From assembly GCF_036370855.1 (NCBI RefSeq), contig NC_088117.1, positions 8,494,001 to 8,558,000 on the forward strand: a stretch of DNA of 64,000 bases, given 5' to 3'. Position 1 is the first letter of the stretch, and every line of letters starts with the position of its first letter. This DNA comes from Dromaius novaehollandiae. Taxonomy: Eukaryota > Chordata > Aves > Casuariiformes > Dromaiidae. A program made the position numbers and the translations under genes. This document shows positions 1-12,070 of this stretch, one piece after another. The notes below the pieces were generated by a model. That model was not told the origin of the DNA and searched no databases. It saw nothing but the letters and a program-made list of their open reading frames with translations.

Positions 1-3000
1 AAACTTTCCTTTTAGTTACAAAGCAGAAACACTTGACAAATACTAGGCAGAGATGTCCAAATGGCACACATTTAATATAACCCCACCACCACCATGTTCC
101 TTCCGCAACAATAGTAATAATCCTCAAGATTACAGACTGTCCGGATGACCATTTTAACTACACCACTCCATACTGTAAATAATCTAAACTCCCATCTAGA
201 TTTTTTCATTGCTGGACCCAAAGAGAAACCTTTGAAAAATGCCAACAAATCATTCTTAATAAGCTTAATCAAAAGAAGATATCAACCAGGTTAATAAGAC
301 TATCCAAACAACACAGAAGAAAAGCACTCATGCAAAATCCCAAAGGGATCCAAATCACCCCGATATACCTGCTTGAGAAACAGAAAGACTAATCCTGTCA
401 TATACTACATATACCTGTATAGCATATAGGCACAACATACATAGTACTATTTCACTTTTTGCACTTTAGAGCAAAAACCATTGTTTGAAAATAACAATGA
501 TTGCAATATGTTGAGAGACAACAGCTCCTTGACTTTTGCCAATATAACTACCTCATTAATCAATCAAAAATTAACGTACAAAATAGAAAAGCAGAGTTTG
601 AGGGAGGAAGGAGGAAGTAGGAGAAATTTCATCTGAAAAGCAAAAGGCTATGTTTGAAGGGGGAAGTTATTTTTTAAATATTTATATGAATGCTAATAAA
701 AGTCTCAACAGAGGGCTGGATTGATAGCTGGATTAGATATAATGTACAACCAATCTGACAAACATTATTTCAAATAGGTTGAAAGTGAATTTCCAAAAAT
801 TCTTTAGCAGGTTACCTTTCTAGCAATCAACAAAGACAATAATGTAAAGCAGGTGGTTAAGCTGCAGTGCAGAAATGGCTGCTGCTCTTCACATGGAGTA
901 TGGCTTCTGAAATTCTGTTTTAAAAGAATGTTTCACAACATGAGTAACACTAATGAGCTGCAAAGAGTCCAAAAAAACATCATCTCATGTTTGACTGCCT
1001 TCCCACACAGTTCACGAAAGCAGGGGATCTTGGGCAGCCACAATACAAATGGGAAGAGTTTGTGACTGAAAAGGGAAAAAGTATTCTGCAGTCTTGACTC
1101 ATGCTGAAAGATCGTAAATCCCCTGTTCTTTAATGAATAGGTAGAAAATACAAGAATAGGCCAGTGACAGTATTATAGAAATCCTCTTTCTTAACAGCAA
1201 AGCAGACCAGTAAATGAAATTGCTCAGACATTCATACATTAAAGACCCAGCAACTCCTTTAGAAACAAGAAGGGAATCTTTCTACTCAGTGTCTGGAATT
1301 ACCAAGGGGGTGTATCCAGGGGACTCACACACATAACCTGGTTCTCTTACAGCCCAGCTCCCACTCCTGAGAGCAGCAGGGGAGTTCCCACACGACATGT
1401 CTTTTCTAAAAGTCAACTGCTTTAATGCTGTCATAGTCCTTTTCCTTAGCATAAATTCTAAAACACACAGATACTTGCTGCTGCAGCCTGAAATACCACC
1501 CTGAGCTGGGCAAATACATGAAGGTGTGCACTGCAGAATTAAGATACTGTATAATGATTCATCATTTCTATAAATAATACACTATCACTCAGTAGTAATG
1601 TCATATACAGGTTGACCACTTAAAACAGTGCGTGATCCACTGCGGAATAAGAGCAAGATGTTAGCGTCATATGTTTTTGCCACCTCAAAACTATCTAAAT
1701 AACTATGCAGAGTACTTAGGTAATGAAAAATTTATTTAGGTTTGAAGTGCACATCTCTGGCACTATGTATATGACTTTTACAAAGAGCCTTAGAGTAAAC
1801 AAGAAAGCCAAAATTATAAATATGATGCATCTAATCCTGACCTCAATTTTTTTCAACCTCTCACTGTATTTGTTTTTCAGGTACCTTATTCTAGGAGTAT
1901 ACTTTTGTGGGTGAAATTACAATCCCTTTGAAACACACAAAAATTTTAACATGTACTAAATAGAAAACAAGATTCTACTAAATGCAGAGGGAAAGGAGTC
2001 AGGGATGCAAAATCCTGCCTCTAAGAGTTGTCCGAATGATGCCAGGTAGGTCATAACAATTTAGAGTCAATTTGTGTTAAAACTCACTTTTTCGAAGAGC
2101 ATTTGACACCACTTAGACAAGGATTTTCTAGGTTGCAAACAGTTCATCCAATCATCTTTTCAAGATTAGGCCCATCACCTTATATAAAGAAAACCCTCTC
2201 ACCACTCATAATCAGAGTTAAGATTGAATACTTCTAATCTGTGTCCTTATCCCATCAGAAATCAGTTTCTTCTCCTTTCACTCATGGAACACAACAGGTA
2301 ACACCTCAAAACAAAAACTGCATGCATGTGTGTCTACATGAGTGTGCGGATCAGGGGAGAGAACAAAACAAAATTTTAATTTTATGTAATGAACTACAGT
2401 GGTGCACACAATAAAAGTAGATGTTGGCTTAAGAAAAGAATCAATACATCAAACCTAGATCCAGCTCTGTAGATCCTCTTATAGGGAACAAGCTGACAAG
2501 AACAGAGCTTTCCTTGAAGATCACTTTTGTCTACAGCGCCCAGGCAACAACACTATGTAAGACCATTAAGGTCAAAACCACCTATGTACTCCAGACAGTT
2601 TCAGAATGCGAGTCATCACTATATGTAATACCCATACATTTTGAGTATTATTAAAGAACAACAGTACATTCAAGCAAATTTAGGAAATTTAAGATTACAG
2701 CTGCTTAAAGGCAAATTCTGTTGATGAAATACAGACCTAAGTACTGAAAGAGGAAACAATATCAGTTACAGATAGGAAGTGGGCCTTGGAGTTCTCAGTT
2801 GTAACAACGTTTCATTGTCTGACAATGAGTGCATAGTGAACAGAACACGCTCTTACAAGAATCCCATTTGTTTTAATGCTGTGAATTAAGAAATTACTAA
2901 CGCTGAAAATATCCTCTAAACTTTTCATGGTTTAGAAACAACTCACATTTATAAGTGGAAGTGAACTTCATATAACAATATAAACATACCCACAAATTGC

Positions 3001-6000
3001 ATTTTTCATACTAAAGCATCTCTGAACACTCTTCAAACACAAGGCACAGCCTTCAAAATATCAGTCATGTGAAGAGCTAGCCAGCTGTGCCCTTTGCTTA
3101 AGGTGGCAGATTAAGTCCTTTACAAATACAGAATACTCACCTTCTAAACGGGCTGAAAGGACAGCTGGTAGCAGACGTCCAGCCTTTTACAAAGCTCAGA
3201 GGAGATTTTGATTAAATCATGTTTCTCCCCCCACCCCAACTCTTGACCTCTTCTTCAGAGTTAAAAAAACAAAACAAACAAAAAACCCACAGCATCTGCA
3301 CCTCTGAAACATTCATAACAAAAAGATGAATCTCCCCACATTTAATCTCCTTACTGACTGCACTTGTAAACGCTGTGCAACAGTGATTTCCTGGAGAGCG
3401 AGAGGTTTTTCCACAGAGAAAGAGGGACCACTTAACCACAAATGTATATGTAGCTCCCTCAAACTACACAAAGTACCAAAAGTCATCACCAAGAAAGCTC
3501 ATTCCCTTCAATATACCAACTACACAGCCACAGCCTTTTCCATTCAAGAGACAAGGACTGAAGCGCTGAGGTTAGTTTCAGCTTAGTTTGCTATGCAGTT
3601 CCTCCCACTTACTATTCAAGGGCTTGATTCCACACTAAATGATACTGGCAGGAAGTCCATGAAAACATACTAATGTTTTACTAGCTGAAGGACCATTCAC
3701 ATCAGTTGGATGTGTCATACTTATACCCATGTTTTTCCTCATTATCCAATAGAGGAAAAGGTCAAGGAGATGCTTCTATAGCCTCTTGTCCCAAAAGGAT
3801 AGTTAACCAAAGTTATGAGTGGGGTCTGTATACTGGTATACCTAATCTTTACCTATCACTTACATTAATAGAAGCATTTAGAAAACTATCAATTTCAAGC
3901 AGCATATTATTACCAATTTCAAGAATCAAATATGAAATAAGTATCTAAGATAGTATCCTACCTGTTAGCCCCTACAGATGACAGCTACTCTTGAATCAGG
4001 GTGAAAAACAAAGCAGGTGGGTCCTATGACTACTTTGTCCTTCATTCACCACTTCTCCCTCCAGCATGTTTCAAGCACAGTAGGCAAAGAGACTTTTGCA
4101 GGGGCTAGGCAGACTGCACCAACAGCACAGCACACAGAGCAGCCACTGCTACCCTGTGTAACCCTTACATACTTACATAACATACAGGAACCTCGCAAAC
4201 AGATGGTTACACGAGACCTTCAGGTTTTGCTCTGTAACACTGGATTGCTTAGAGGCCCCAGATGATCTCATTATCCTGAGCATTTAACCTGATACGGGAC
4301 ATAAATGCAGCAAAAGTATCTCCAATACATTTAGTGGTTTGGGTCCATTTACACTCACAGGGCTAATCGTCAGATGAAACTCAGAATGGAAGTTGTGACT
4401 CTAGTAAAATCTCAATAGGAACTTGAGATTTGCAAAGCAGAGGAACAGAATATGCTCACATCATAGCACACGGCTGAAGATCCGACTTTGGAATAGCTTA
4501 CATAGTGCCGAAGAGATTTTATTTCTTCTGAAGTGCGAGGCTTTCAGCGATCGGCTTTTTTTTGCAGGAATGAGCAGAAATTCTACATAAATCCATGTGC
4601 ATTAATGTTCTATATGCTTTAAAGAACAAGCTCGATTTTACATTTCCTTTGTTAACTTTAAAGGGGTGAACCACAAGCATGTACCCAGTCTGGTAGACCA
4701 GCACAAGCAATGCTAACCTGCCCAGTAGATTTCAAGTTTCTAAACTACAGCTGGAACCACTTGTTACTGCCTCCACTTTCAATCCATCAAATGCTTGCAT
4801 AAAATCATTTATCAGCAACACTGTAAAATAAGTATTTGTCCTTTACAATTCCTGCTTTTAAATGTCCATACCCTGACTACTTAAAGAAGTTTTGAGGTAA
4901 ATATAAGCTTAATTTTGTTTAAAGAACACTATCATTAATGAACAGCAGTGACATATATTAAATACAGTTTGTTTGTGTGGTTTCTTTCCCTGTGAAGGGA
5001 GAGAAAAATCAGTGTTTTGGCCTAGATACCCAGGGCACTGGAAACTAATGCATTTTTGAAGCTCTGCCCAATTTAAAATAATGCAACTCCTACCAATTTT
5101 GCATCTAGAATCACTCAATCTGGATGCTCAATCCTTTTCCCTGGTAACCTGCTACACTTTTCAAAGTACATTGAAGACATGAAAAATGGCATTCTGGTTC
5201 TGCTGAAGACACTAAAGGCAGTATTTCACCAACCAAACCTCTGAAAAAAGAAACTGTTACAAAAGCAGCTCATAACTGTTACAGAATACAAATATATGAC
5301 TACAGAGACACCTGCACAGATTACATAGAATAGAAATGTCTATTTATAAGCACTACTCTGCCCATTTGTTTTTGTGCAAAATCATCTCAGTATTAAGTCC
5401 TTTTTGAGAATTCAGAACTTATTTTTCTATTAAAAAGTCTAATAAAACTCACAGTCATTACTTTAATTCCATTCAGATTACTTAATCTCCCCCCTTCCAA
5501 GCAACCAAGACACAGAAAAAGAAGGCAATAGCAGATTTTCCCATAAAGATTTCCATGCAATAGAGGTGTGTAGAGGTGTTTAAATACTGATGAATCAACA
5601 TAGCATCACTGCAATACTTTAACAATATATATAATCTCTCTTTCTCTGGAACATCCAGCATTTGCTCCCTAATTTACTCTCCAGTTCTCACCAACTCTAG
5701 CTATAACATGAGTACAATGTCACACCAAAATGGGATGCTTGCTTAACTGTTTGCCAGAACAGGCCAGTAACATGTCCAGGAAAGAAAGCAATTAGCACAC
5801 CTAAAATAACCATTTTTATACTGAGACAGCTTAAAAGCTTAGATATGTTTACATCTTAAATTACACTGAATACCAGTTCTAAATACCTGAATATAGGACT
5901 GAAATTCTGCAGTACCTTGCAATCCAGATGACACTCCATCACTCGTTTTTGACTTCCCCATTCAAAACACTATTTGTTTCCCTCTTTCCCCCAAATCACA

Positions 6001-6939
6001 GATTTGTCTGAAGAATTTTAAGCCCCCCCCCTTAATTTATTGGCCACGTGCAGTTTCCAATCTGTTATTACAAGCCCTCAATAATAGGTTTTGCTCCATG
6101 CTCCACCATCATGCTGCCAAACATGGCTGCATCACGTCCTCTTTGTGATTGAATATGTATTTCCCTTTTGCCTTTTAGGACTTCTACCTGCCTACCCTGG
6201 TTTTCTCAGATTAGCAAGGGACCATTTAAAAATTACTACTATCGTTCTACTTCTCATCCCTTTAAATAGTTAGGTATTTTACAGTAACGTTTCAGTGTAA
6301 ACCAAACACATTTTTACTTCCCATTTTCCAGGTTCACTTCACAAACGACCAAGGAGCCTACACATTTAGACCCTCTTCACCTTGAAAACGTATTTATTTA
6401 CACACAACAGAAAACTAATAAAAACGTCCTTCCTACAAAAGAAGCGTGGGGAAAAAAACAGCAGTGAAAGGAAATTTTATCATATGGCTTTCCTTCCCTG
6501 CAGCTCCCTCTCCTGAAATTGGACCCCTTGTACATAAATCCACCTCGGAGCCTCTCCTCCAGCCTCCTGCCGAAGCCACACGCACAACAGCCGCTGCCCG
6601 AAAGCCTCTCTCCGGTCTGGAATTGCAACTCTTTGTGCGTGCGCGGCTCCGTATTTATTTCACCGAAGCAAATAAATAAACCTCGGGGGAGGACTCCCCG
6701 CAGCCGCCGCACGTAAAACTTTCTGGGAAGGGCAGCCGCCGCCGAGAGCCCCCCTCGCCGCGCCGCGCCGCGCCGCCAGGGCAGCGGCCCCGGGGGCGGC
6801 GGGCGCCTTCCCGCGGTGCCGCCGCCGCCGCCCCGCCGCGCGGACCGTTATGACACGGGGCGGGCGCGGCGCTCCGCGGCAACGGCCGCAACGGCTGCGC
6901 CCCCTCAGCGCGGCCCCCGCGCGCGCTCGCTCCACTCAC
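1..6939 (-). other. FNBP1: FNBP1 intron 1 (partial)
   Basis: This stretch lies downstream, on the minus strand, of the GTGAGT donor that ends FNBP1 coding exon 1, so it is intron 1 and continues beyond the window edge. I looked for the next FNBP1 exon, which should begin with DQFD and continue the F-BAR domain, and did not find it on either strand. The sequence is AT-rich and low in CpG up to about 6500. All open frames are short and unlike known proteins. It includes a C9 run near 6025 and no repeat family that I can name. Confidence 0.8.
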
Positions 6940-6963
6940 CCACAGCTCCGTGCCCCAGCTCAT
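6940..6963 (-). CDS. FNBP1: FNBP1 coding exon 1 (F-BAR protein FBP17)
   Basis: On the minus strand an ATG at 6963-6961 opens MSWGTELW, followed directly by a GTGAGT splice donor (6939-6934), so the exon ends in phase 0. MSWGTELW is the start of the F-BAR domain in FNBP1 and its paralogue FNBP1L; TRIP10 begins MDWGTELW instead. GPR107 and NCS1 lie next door in the expected order and strands, which selects FNBP1. The protein (formin-binding protein 1, FBP17) bends membranes through its F-BAR domain and links to WASP-family actin assembly by its SH3 domain during endocytosis. Only eight residues are in the window; the rest lies to the left. The start has G at -3 and sits in a CpG island. The exon is too short to separate FNBP1 from FNBP1L by sequence alone. 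Confidence 0.88.
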
Positions 6964-7246
6964 GGCTCCCGCAGCGCCGCCGAGGGCCGGCGCTGAGGGG
7001 ACGGCGGGCGGCGGGGTCTCGCTCTTTTCCTCTCGCTCTCCCCTGCGAGCGGCCGGGCTTCCTTCCCCTTCGCTCCCCGCGCAGGCAGTGCCGAGTCGGG
7101 CCCCCGCGGGGCGGGGCGGTGCGGAGCGCGGCGCAGCGCGACGGGGCCGGGCGCTGCTCACCGCCGCTCCCGCCTCATCGCGCCGCAAAATGGCCCGAGC
7201 AGCGCCGCGCGGAGAGGCAGGGTGGAGGGGGGCGCTTGACAGCTCC

Positions 7247-7311
7247 CGCGCACTGCGCAGGCGCGGCCCGGGGCCGGGGAGGGGGGAGGGCGCGCACTGC
7301 GCAGGCGCGGC
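7247..7311. repeat. Duplicated NRF1-like promoter motif (2 x 21 bp)
   Basis: An identical 21-bp segment with the core ACTGCGCAGGCGCGG occurs at 7247-7267 and at 7291-7311, start to start 44 bp. The core TGCGCAGGCGC is close to the NRF1 consensus, which is common in CpG-island promoters. Position upstream of the FNBP1 start suggests promoter function; binding is inferred. Confidence 0.6.
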
Positions 7312-8768
7312 GGGGCCGCGCAGCCCGGGGCTGGCGGGGCCGCGCACCAGGAGCGGCGGCTCCCCCCGGCCAGCCCCTCCCGCTGCCCGGCCTCCCCCTT
7401 CCCTTACCGCTCTCTCACACTGTGTTCGGTTTTTTAATACTGTTACTATTTTTTTTAAGCAAATGTTCATGTTTTGACCATTTAGAGGGAGGCAACTGCC
7501 CAAGTGGAGAGGGAAAAAAAACCCAATGCACCCTTAAAACTGACTGCAGGAATCTCATTAGTCCTTCAAGCTAGAAAATAACCCAAATCCAGGAATGTTA
7601 AATCCACCATTTGTCACCCATGCAGTCAACAAGCACGCAGAAAAATAATCAAATTATCTGTCTTTATATCGATGTGGGATATTGTAGCAATTATGTGGGC
7701 CTTGCAGAAAATGGTTCATTTCCTTGCCAGAGATGTAAGATTTATTCTGTGCTCGTCTTCCTCTGTAACAGCATTTATTTGAGCTGCGTCACTTAATCTG
7801 ATTTTACATTCCTGCTTTTCGGCTACCAGAAATGTAAAAAGGGCTTTAGATTACTATCTTATATTTATTGCTGCATCTGTTCATGAAAGATTTACAATAG
7901 GAAAAAAAAATTATTCACCTGAGGAACAAAACTATCTACTCATGGAGGGCTGGGAACCTTGTGAGGTCAGAAGACAGCCCCTGCTGTAGCAGCTGGTCAG
8001 CTCTTAGATTTAAACTTTAGATTAAGGCAGTTCTCCTTTCACTCCCTAACGCTTAGATATAAACCTACATGAGAAAGAACGAGAAGAGACTTGACTTAGG
8101 AAGCGACCCCAACATTTTGAACAACAGTGAAGGCAAATGTTATGTTAATTACTGAACTGCATTTATTTTTATCCTACTTAGTTCAAATGATTTGAACATA
8201 AGAGTAGAATGCTGCTCCTCACACAGTTGCCTTTGAAAGGAGGCTTTTGTTTATCCTTGAAAGTTATTACCTTTAAGGACTGACTTCAAAACAATTTAAA
8301 GACACATTGTTCAGTCCATTTTTGTGCGGTACTCCAGCCTGCTGTTGCCAACATGTTTAAATATTCGAGCCTGCCATGCTGCCTTAAGCGCAACCACAAT
8401 CTTCCAAGGCCTTATACCTCCACAGACTCTCAGAGAAGCGATGCCAAAGCCCACTGTCCTTAGACTTAGGTCCATCCAGAACTCATTGCAAAACCAGACA
8501 ACATGGTGGTACTGGAACATTTTGAGAACTTAATCCATAAATACTTGAATAAAAGAAGATATGGAGACAAAACACAGTATCATCTGAGGCAAATTTGCTC
8601 TGGAATTTCCTTTTGTACAAAGAGCTGGGAGGGGAACAAGGCAAACCTGTTACACCAGCATGGGCAGCGAAACCTGTCCACACTGAAAGAAGATAAAAAA
8701 CACTTAACTAGTTATAGAAAGATAAAGACCAGAAATGCAAGGATGATGGCACATTAGAATCAGCCATC

Positions 8769-8794
8769 AAAAAAAAAAAAAAAAAAAAAAAAAA
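8769..8794 (+). repeat. A26 homopolymer tract
   Basis: Twenty-six uninterrupted A residues, the longest A run in the window. It lies 12 bases after the stop of an 84-codon open frame (8503-8757, non-ATG first codon). This could be the tail of an old retroposed copy or a simple poly(A) tract. I found no AATAAA close upstream and no clear target-site duplication. Confidence 0.9.
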
Positions 8795-9572
8795 GGAAGC
8801 TATTAAAATTTGTGTAGTCAGGCCTTACTATTTTTCAAGACACAAACCAAATAAAATCCAAATATTTCTGGAAAGAGACTTTTCACTATGTCTTTATTAC
8901 TTAGCCTGAAACTAAGACAGTGACTGCCACCTACATTATTACTTTCATTTGTACAATGCCAAAACCAGCAGGGCCTGTTGCTTAGTGAGTTGCTAATTAC
9001 AAATATAATTAACAATGATGGGAGCATTGTGAGCCTTTTATGCTGAAATATAAAGCTGGAAGTCTCAGTAGGTCCTAGCCCCAAAAGAGCAGTTCAAAAT
9101 GGCACTTATGAAATAGATTATCTGTCACTCTGTTACTTAATTTTCAGACTCCAAATCAGAGCAAAACAGAAGGTAGCAGGAGTTTTCCCTCAACTGCAAT
9201 GAGCACAGGACCATTTGGATCTGTTACCTAGGTGCGTGCTTATTCCCATAAATTCTCTGCTTATCTCTTCTGTGGTTACCACTCAGAGCAGTCCCAGGGG
9301 TAGACCCTAAACCCAAATAGAAGCAATTCCCTTTCTAGAAGATCAGAATTTTGTTTAGGAGACTCCAATCCAATCTTGTTGATTCCCCCACATGATGACA
9401 ACCAGATAGAATGCTTTCTAAATAATTTAGCAGCCAGCAAAAGTAAGATAAATCTCTGAATAATAGTTCAATCTAATCTCTTTTTCTCTGGGCTAGCTTA
9501 CTCAGTATACAAGGCCAAAAAAAATCCAAACTTTCAAAACCCCTACAAGCATTTCCCACTTCCAGGATACCA

Positions 9573-9780
9573 GAGGAAGAGGACACACCTTTCCCCTGGG
9601 GTCATCACCCTTACAGCTGCTTCCCTTTTAACTTTAGAATTCTGCCCAGATTATCCATGTCCAAGACAAGGAACACAGGCTTTACTAGTAACCTCTCATA
9701 CCGTGGGACTGAAACAGCACTAGGAAAGGAAGAGAACACACCTTTCCCTAAGGTTATCACCATTACAGCTGCTTCCTTTC
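9573..9780 (+). repeat. Imperfect direct duplication (about 58 bp, two copies)
   Basis: A segment near 9573-9630 and another near 9723-9780 share long stretches: a GAGGAAGAGGACACACC-type start, CTTTCCC, a GGTTATCAC or GGTCATCAC block, and TTACAGCTGCTTCC. They are about 150 bp apart and differ at several positions, so the duplication is old. No known element was recognised. Confidence 0.7.
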
Positions 9781-9839
9781 TGCTGTTATGATACCACCCC
9801 GGTCATTCACATACACAGCAGGGAACCTTCACTCTCCTG

Positions 9840-10414
9840 ATATGCCCTGTCAGGGCCCTGAAGGTGCTAATAGGCTTTAATGCCCCTGACCAGCCTCACC
9901 CGGAGCCTCCACCCACACCCTCTGCTCATGGGCCCAGAAGCCCCATTTAAGCTCAGGCCTGAGCCCTAAGTCCTTGTTTGTACTATGCTATAAGAGCACT
10001 ATGCTCTGGCTCAGTTGTAGCTGTAGACCCTGTTGATCTGGACTCTGATCTACAGACTGACTTCCTAAGAAGATGCTAGACCTTCCTCATTGCTACAGAG
10101 CTGCCTGGTAATCACTAGACTGTGTCTGATCCTGGCTGCTTTCAGCAGGCCTGACCCTGATCTGTGGGCTGACTTCTTAGTTCAGCCTTGGACCTGTCTC
10201 ATCCCCATGACCTTGCCTGATGAGCTAGGCTCTTGGCTGACCCTTGCTGTCAGTCTTCAGACAGTTTCTAGTCTGTGGCATAAAGCTCCTGATCATTACT
10301 AGCAAGCATGTTCAGACCCAGAGAAGCTCTTCAACTGAGCCAATCCCCCAAGTTATAGGAGAAAGCCTCAGGCTATTTGACCACTAAAGTAGTCCATTAA
10401 AGTGGGACTGAAAC
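9840..10414 (+). mobile_element. Possible old LTR-like interspersed repeat
   Basis: A GC-richer, pyrimidine-biased block inside AT-rich DNA has a TTTAAG box near 9949 and, further on, repeated GACTGACTTC and CTGATCTGTGG-like phrases that resemble diverged repeat units. A 13-bp direct repeat (GTGGGACTGAAAC) occurs at 9703-9715 and again at 10402-10414, bracketing the block. No coding domain remains. The family is a guess from general look only; it could equally be diverged unique sequence. Confidence 0.3.
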
Positions 10415-11960
10415 TTAGCAGTGGAGCAAGGCATGAAAACCTACACTGCTGCTGTGTTTGCAAGCAACTATTCCACAGGAGTCATAAGCCTGCAGGGGCT
10501 CCCAGGCTGGTCTGTGCGCAGGAATTATGCTAATTACAACATGAAAAATATTAATTGCAAGAAAATATCTGGATCAGAGACATCTTTTCAAAATGGATTA
10601 TGTGATGTTCATAATTATATAGACTTCATACAATCTGTGCAATGAAGATAAGTTCAGTGCAAGGCTTGATGCTGAAAGGACATCTAGCGGCCGCTAGAAG
10701 TTATTACCTGGTGACAAAATCCTATTAGAAAAACCCACGTTACGTTTTTGTTGCTTCCAGACATTTTCTGATATCAGTCCAGGTTTCTTGGGGTGATGGC
10801 AAGATTTCTGTCTTTATCAAATGTATCAAAGGAAAAGGGGGAATCGAAACTGTAAGAGAGAACATCTCTGTACAAAGACGTGACATTTTGCATTTTTCTA
10901 TTATAAAGGTCAAGACTATCGATTTTTCTCTACCTATTCACCCTCTCTTCCATTTTACTACTCACCCATTCCAATCTAGCTGTTCACTAGGATCTATACG
11001 GAGAAACTTGCACAGTTGCGACTCCGTACACTAAAGGGGAAAATCAGAATCCCTGAGTTTCAAGAGCTGACATGTCCTACAGGACAGGAAGAATTACATT
11101 TATTTACATTGGCAGCTTCCCATAAAGAAGAAATTGCAAATTATTTCAAAAATCGTTTAGCAATGTCTTAGCTTAAAAAAATTTTAATTGCCCCTGTTCA
11201 TGCCCCGTTTGCTTCTTGTGTTACCCTCAGTTTGAGCAACAAAGAAGTTACTGAAAGCAGGCTCAATTTGTTTATCCTTTAATTTTAAAGGGGACTATAG
11301 TTACCAGTTGCAAATAGTTTTCAAACAATTCAATAGTTTCAAAACCATTCTAGTAAGGAAGCAAAAAACTCTTTCATTTTATGACATTTTTTTGTGATCG
11401 TATTTAAAATTAGTATTACAAAGCCAGCTTTAAACAGAAAGGTGCGATTTCTTCAGTTACGTGGACTACCTGACTCTCACGCATCCGCCCTCACCAAAGC
11501 TCCCGGCAAGAAGCCCAAATGGGCCGGCCTATCCACCGCTGAGCTAGACGCGACAAACCCAGACCTACCTACAAAACAGCAGAAGTTGCCTGGCAAAAGA
11601 CTAAAGAGGGCAGAGCTGTGGCCCTCGGCTGGGACCGGACCAGCCCCGCGAGTGCCTCCAACGGGATCGGGGCCTCGCTGGAGCCTCCACAAAGGGCAGC
11701 CTGGTGGAGGCTTGGGGGGGGTCTATAGAGGGGTGTCCCCTTGCGAGGAGGGAGGCTGGGGGGCCTGGGTGAGCAGGGACACTGAGGGCCACCCCGGGGG
11801 TGTGAGCGGGGAAGGGGAGAGTGGCCACCATGGCCCTGGCCCCCCCTGAGGTGACAGGGCCTCCCCAGAGTAGACTGTGGGGGCAGCCCACTGCAGCAGA
11901 GCCCAGCATCAGGTGGGGCCCTGGAGGGGAGAAACGGGCTGGGAGGCCCCGAATCAGCGC

Positions 11961-12041
11961 TGACAGGTCCGAACCGGCGGTGACAGGTCCAAACCGGCCG
12001 TGACAAGTCCCAAACCGGCGGTGACAGGTCCAAACCGGCGG
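11961..12041 (+). repeat. Four-copy 20-bp minisatellite in the GPR107 promoter
   Basis: Units with the form TGACAGGTCCAAACCGGCGG start at 11961, 11981, 12001 (21 bp, one extra C) and 12022, with a few substitutions; a fifth unit decays after 12042 (TGACAGGGCAGG). The array ends 30 bp before the promoter E-box and about 95 bp before the start codon. Each unit carries an AACCGG core that resembles half of a grainyhead-type site. Confidence 0.92.
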
Positions 12042-12070
12042 TGACAGGGCAGGCCCCGCCCCCCGCCTGG

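Larger units (their letters stand above)
6540..7420 (-). promoter_or_regulatory. FNBP1: CpG island promoter and 5' UTR of FNBP1
   Basis: Base composition changes sharply from AT-rich to very GC- and CpG-rich at about 6540-6650 and back after about 7420. The FNBP1 start codon lies inside at 6963, so transcription to the left must start between there and about 7400. No TATA box stands out. The likely 5' UTR side holds two identical 21-bp copies of an NRF1-like motif and a YY1-like site (AAAATGGCC on the plus strand, about 7188). Long open frames on both strands here reflect a lack of stop codons in GC-rich DNA rather than genes. Confidence 0.8.
7421..11470. other. Intergenic region between FNBP1 and GPR107
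   Basis: About 4 kb of mostly AT-rich DNA separates the two divergent promoters. I see no conserved coding exon. It holds a short open frame followed by an A26 tract (8503-8794), an imperfect local duplication (9573-9780), a GC-richer block with LTR-like features (about 9840-10300) flanked by a 13-bp direct repeat, and a 16-bp palindrome with a NotI site (10683-10698). No RNA gene was recognised. Confidence 0.7.

Noticed and set aside
6655-7574. Long frames of both strands in the FNBP1 CpG island (282 and 252 codons)
   Set aside because: Artefacts of GC-rich promoter sequence. Only the MSWGTELW segment within the minus-strand frame is real coding sequence, and it stops at a splice donor.
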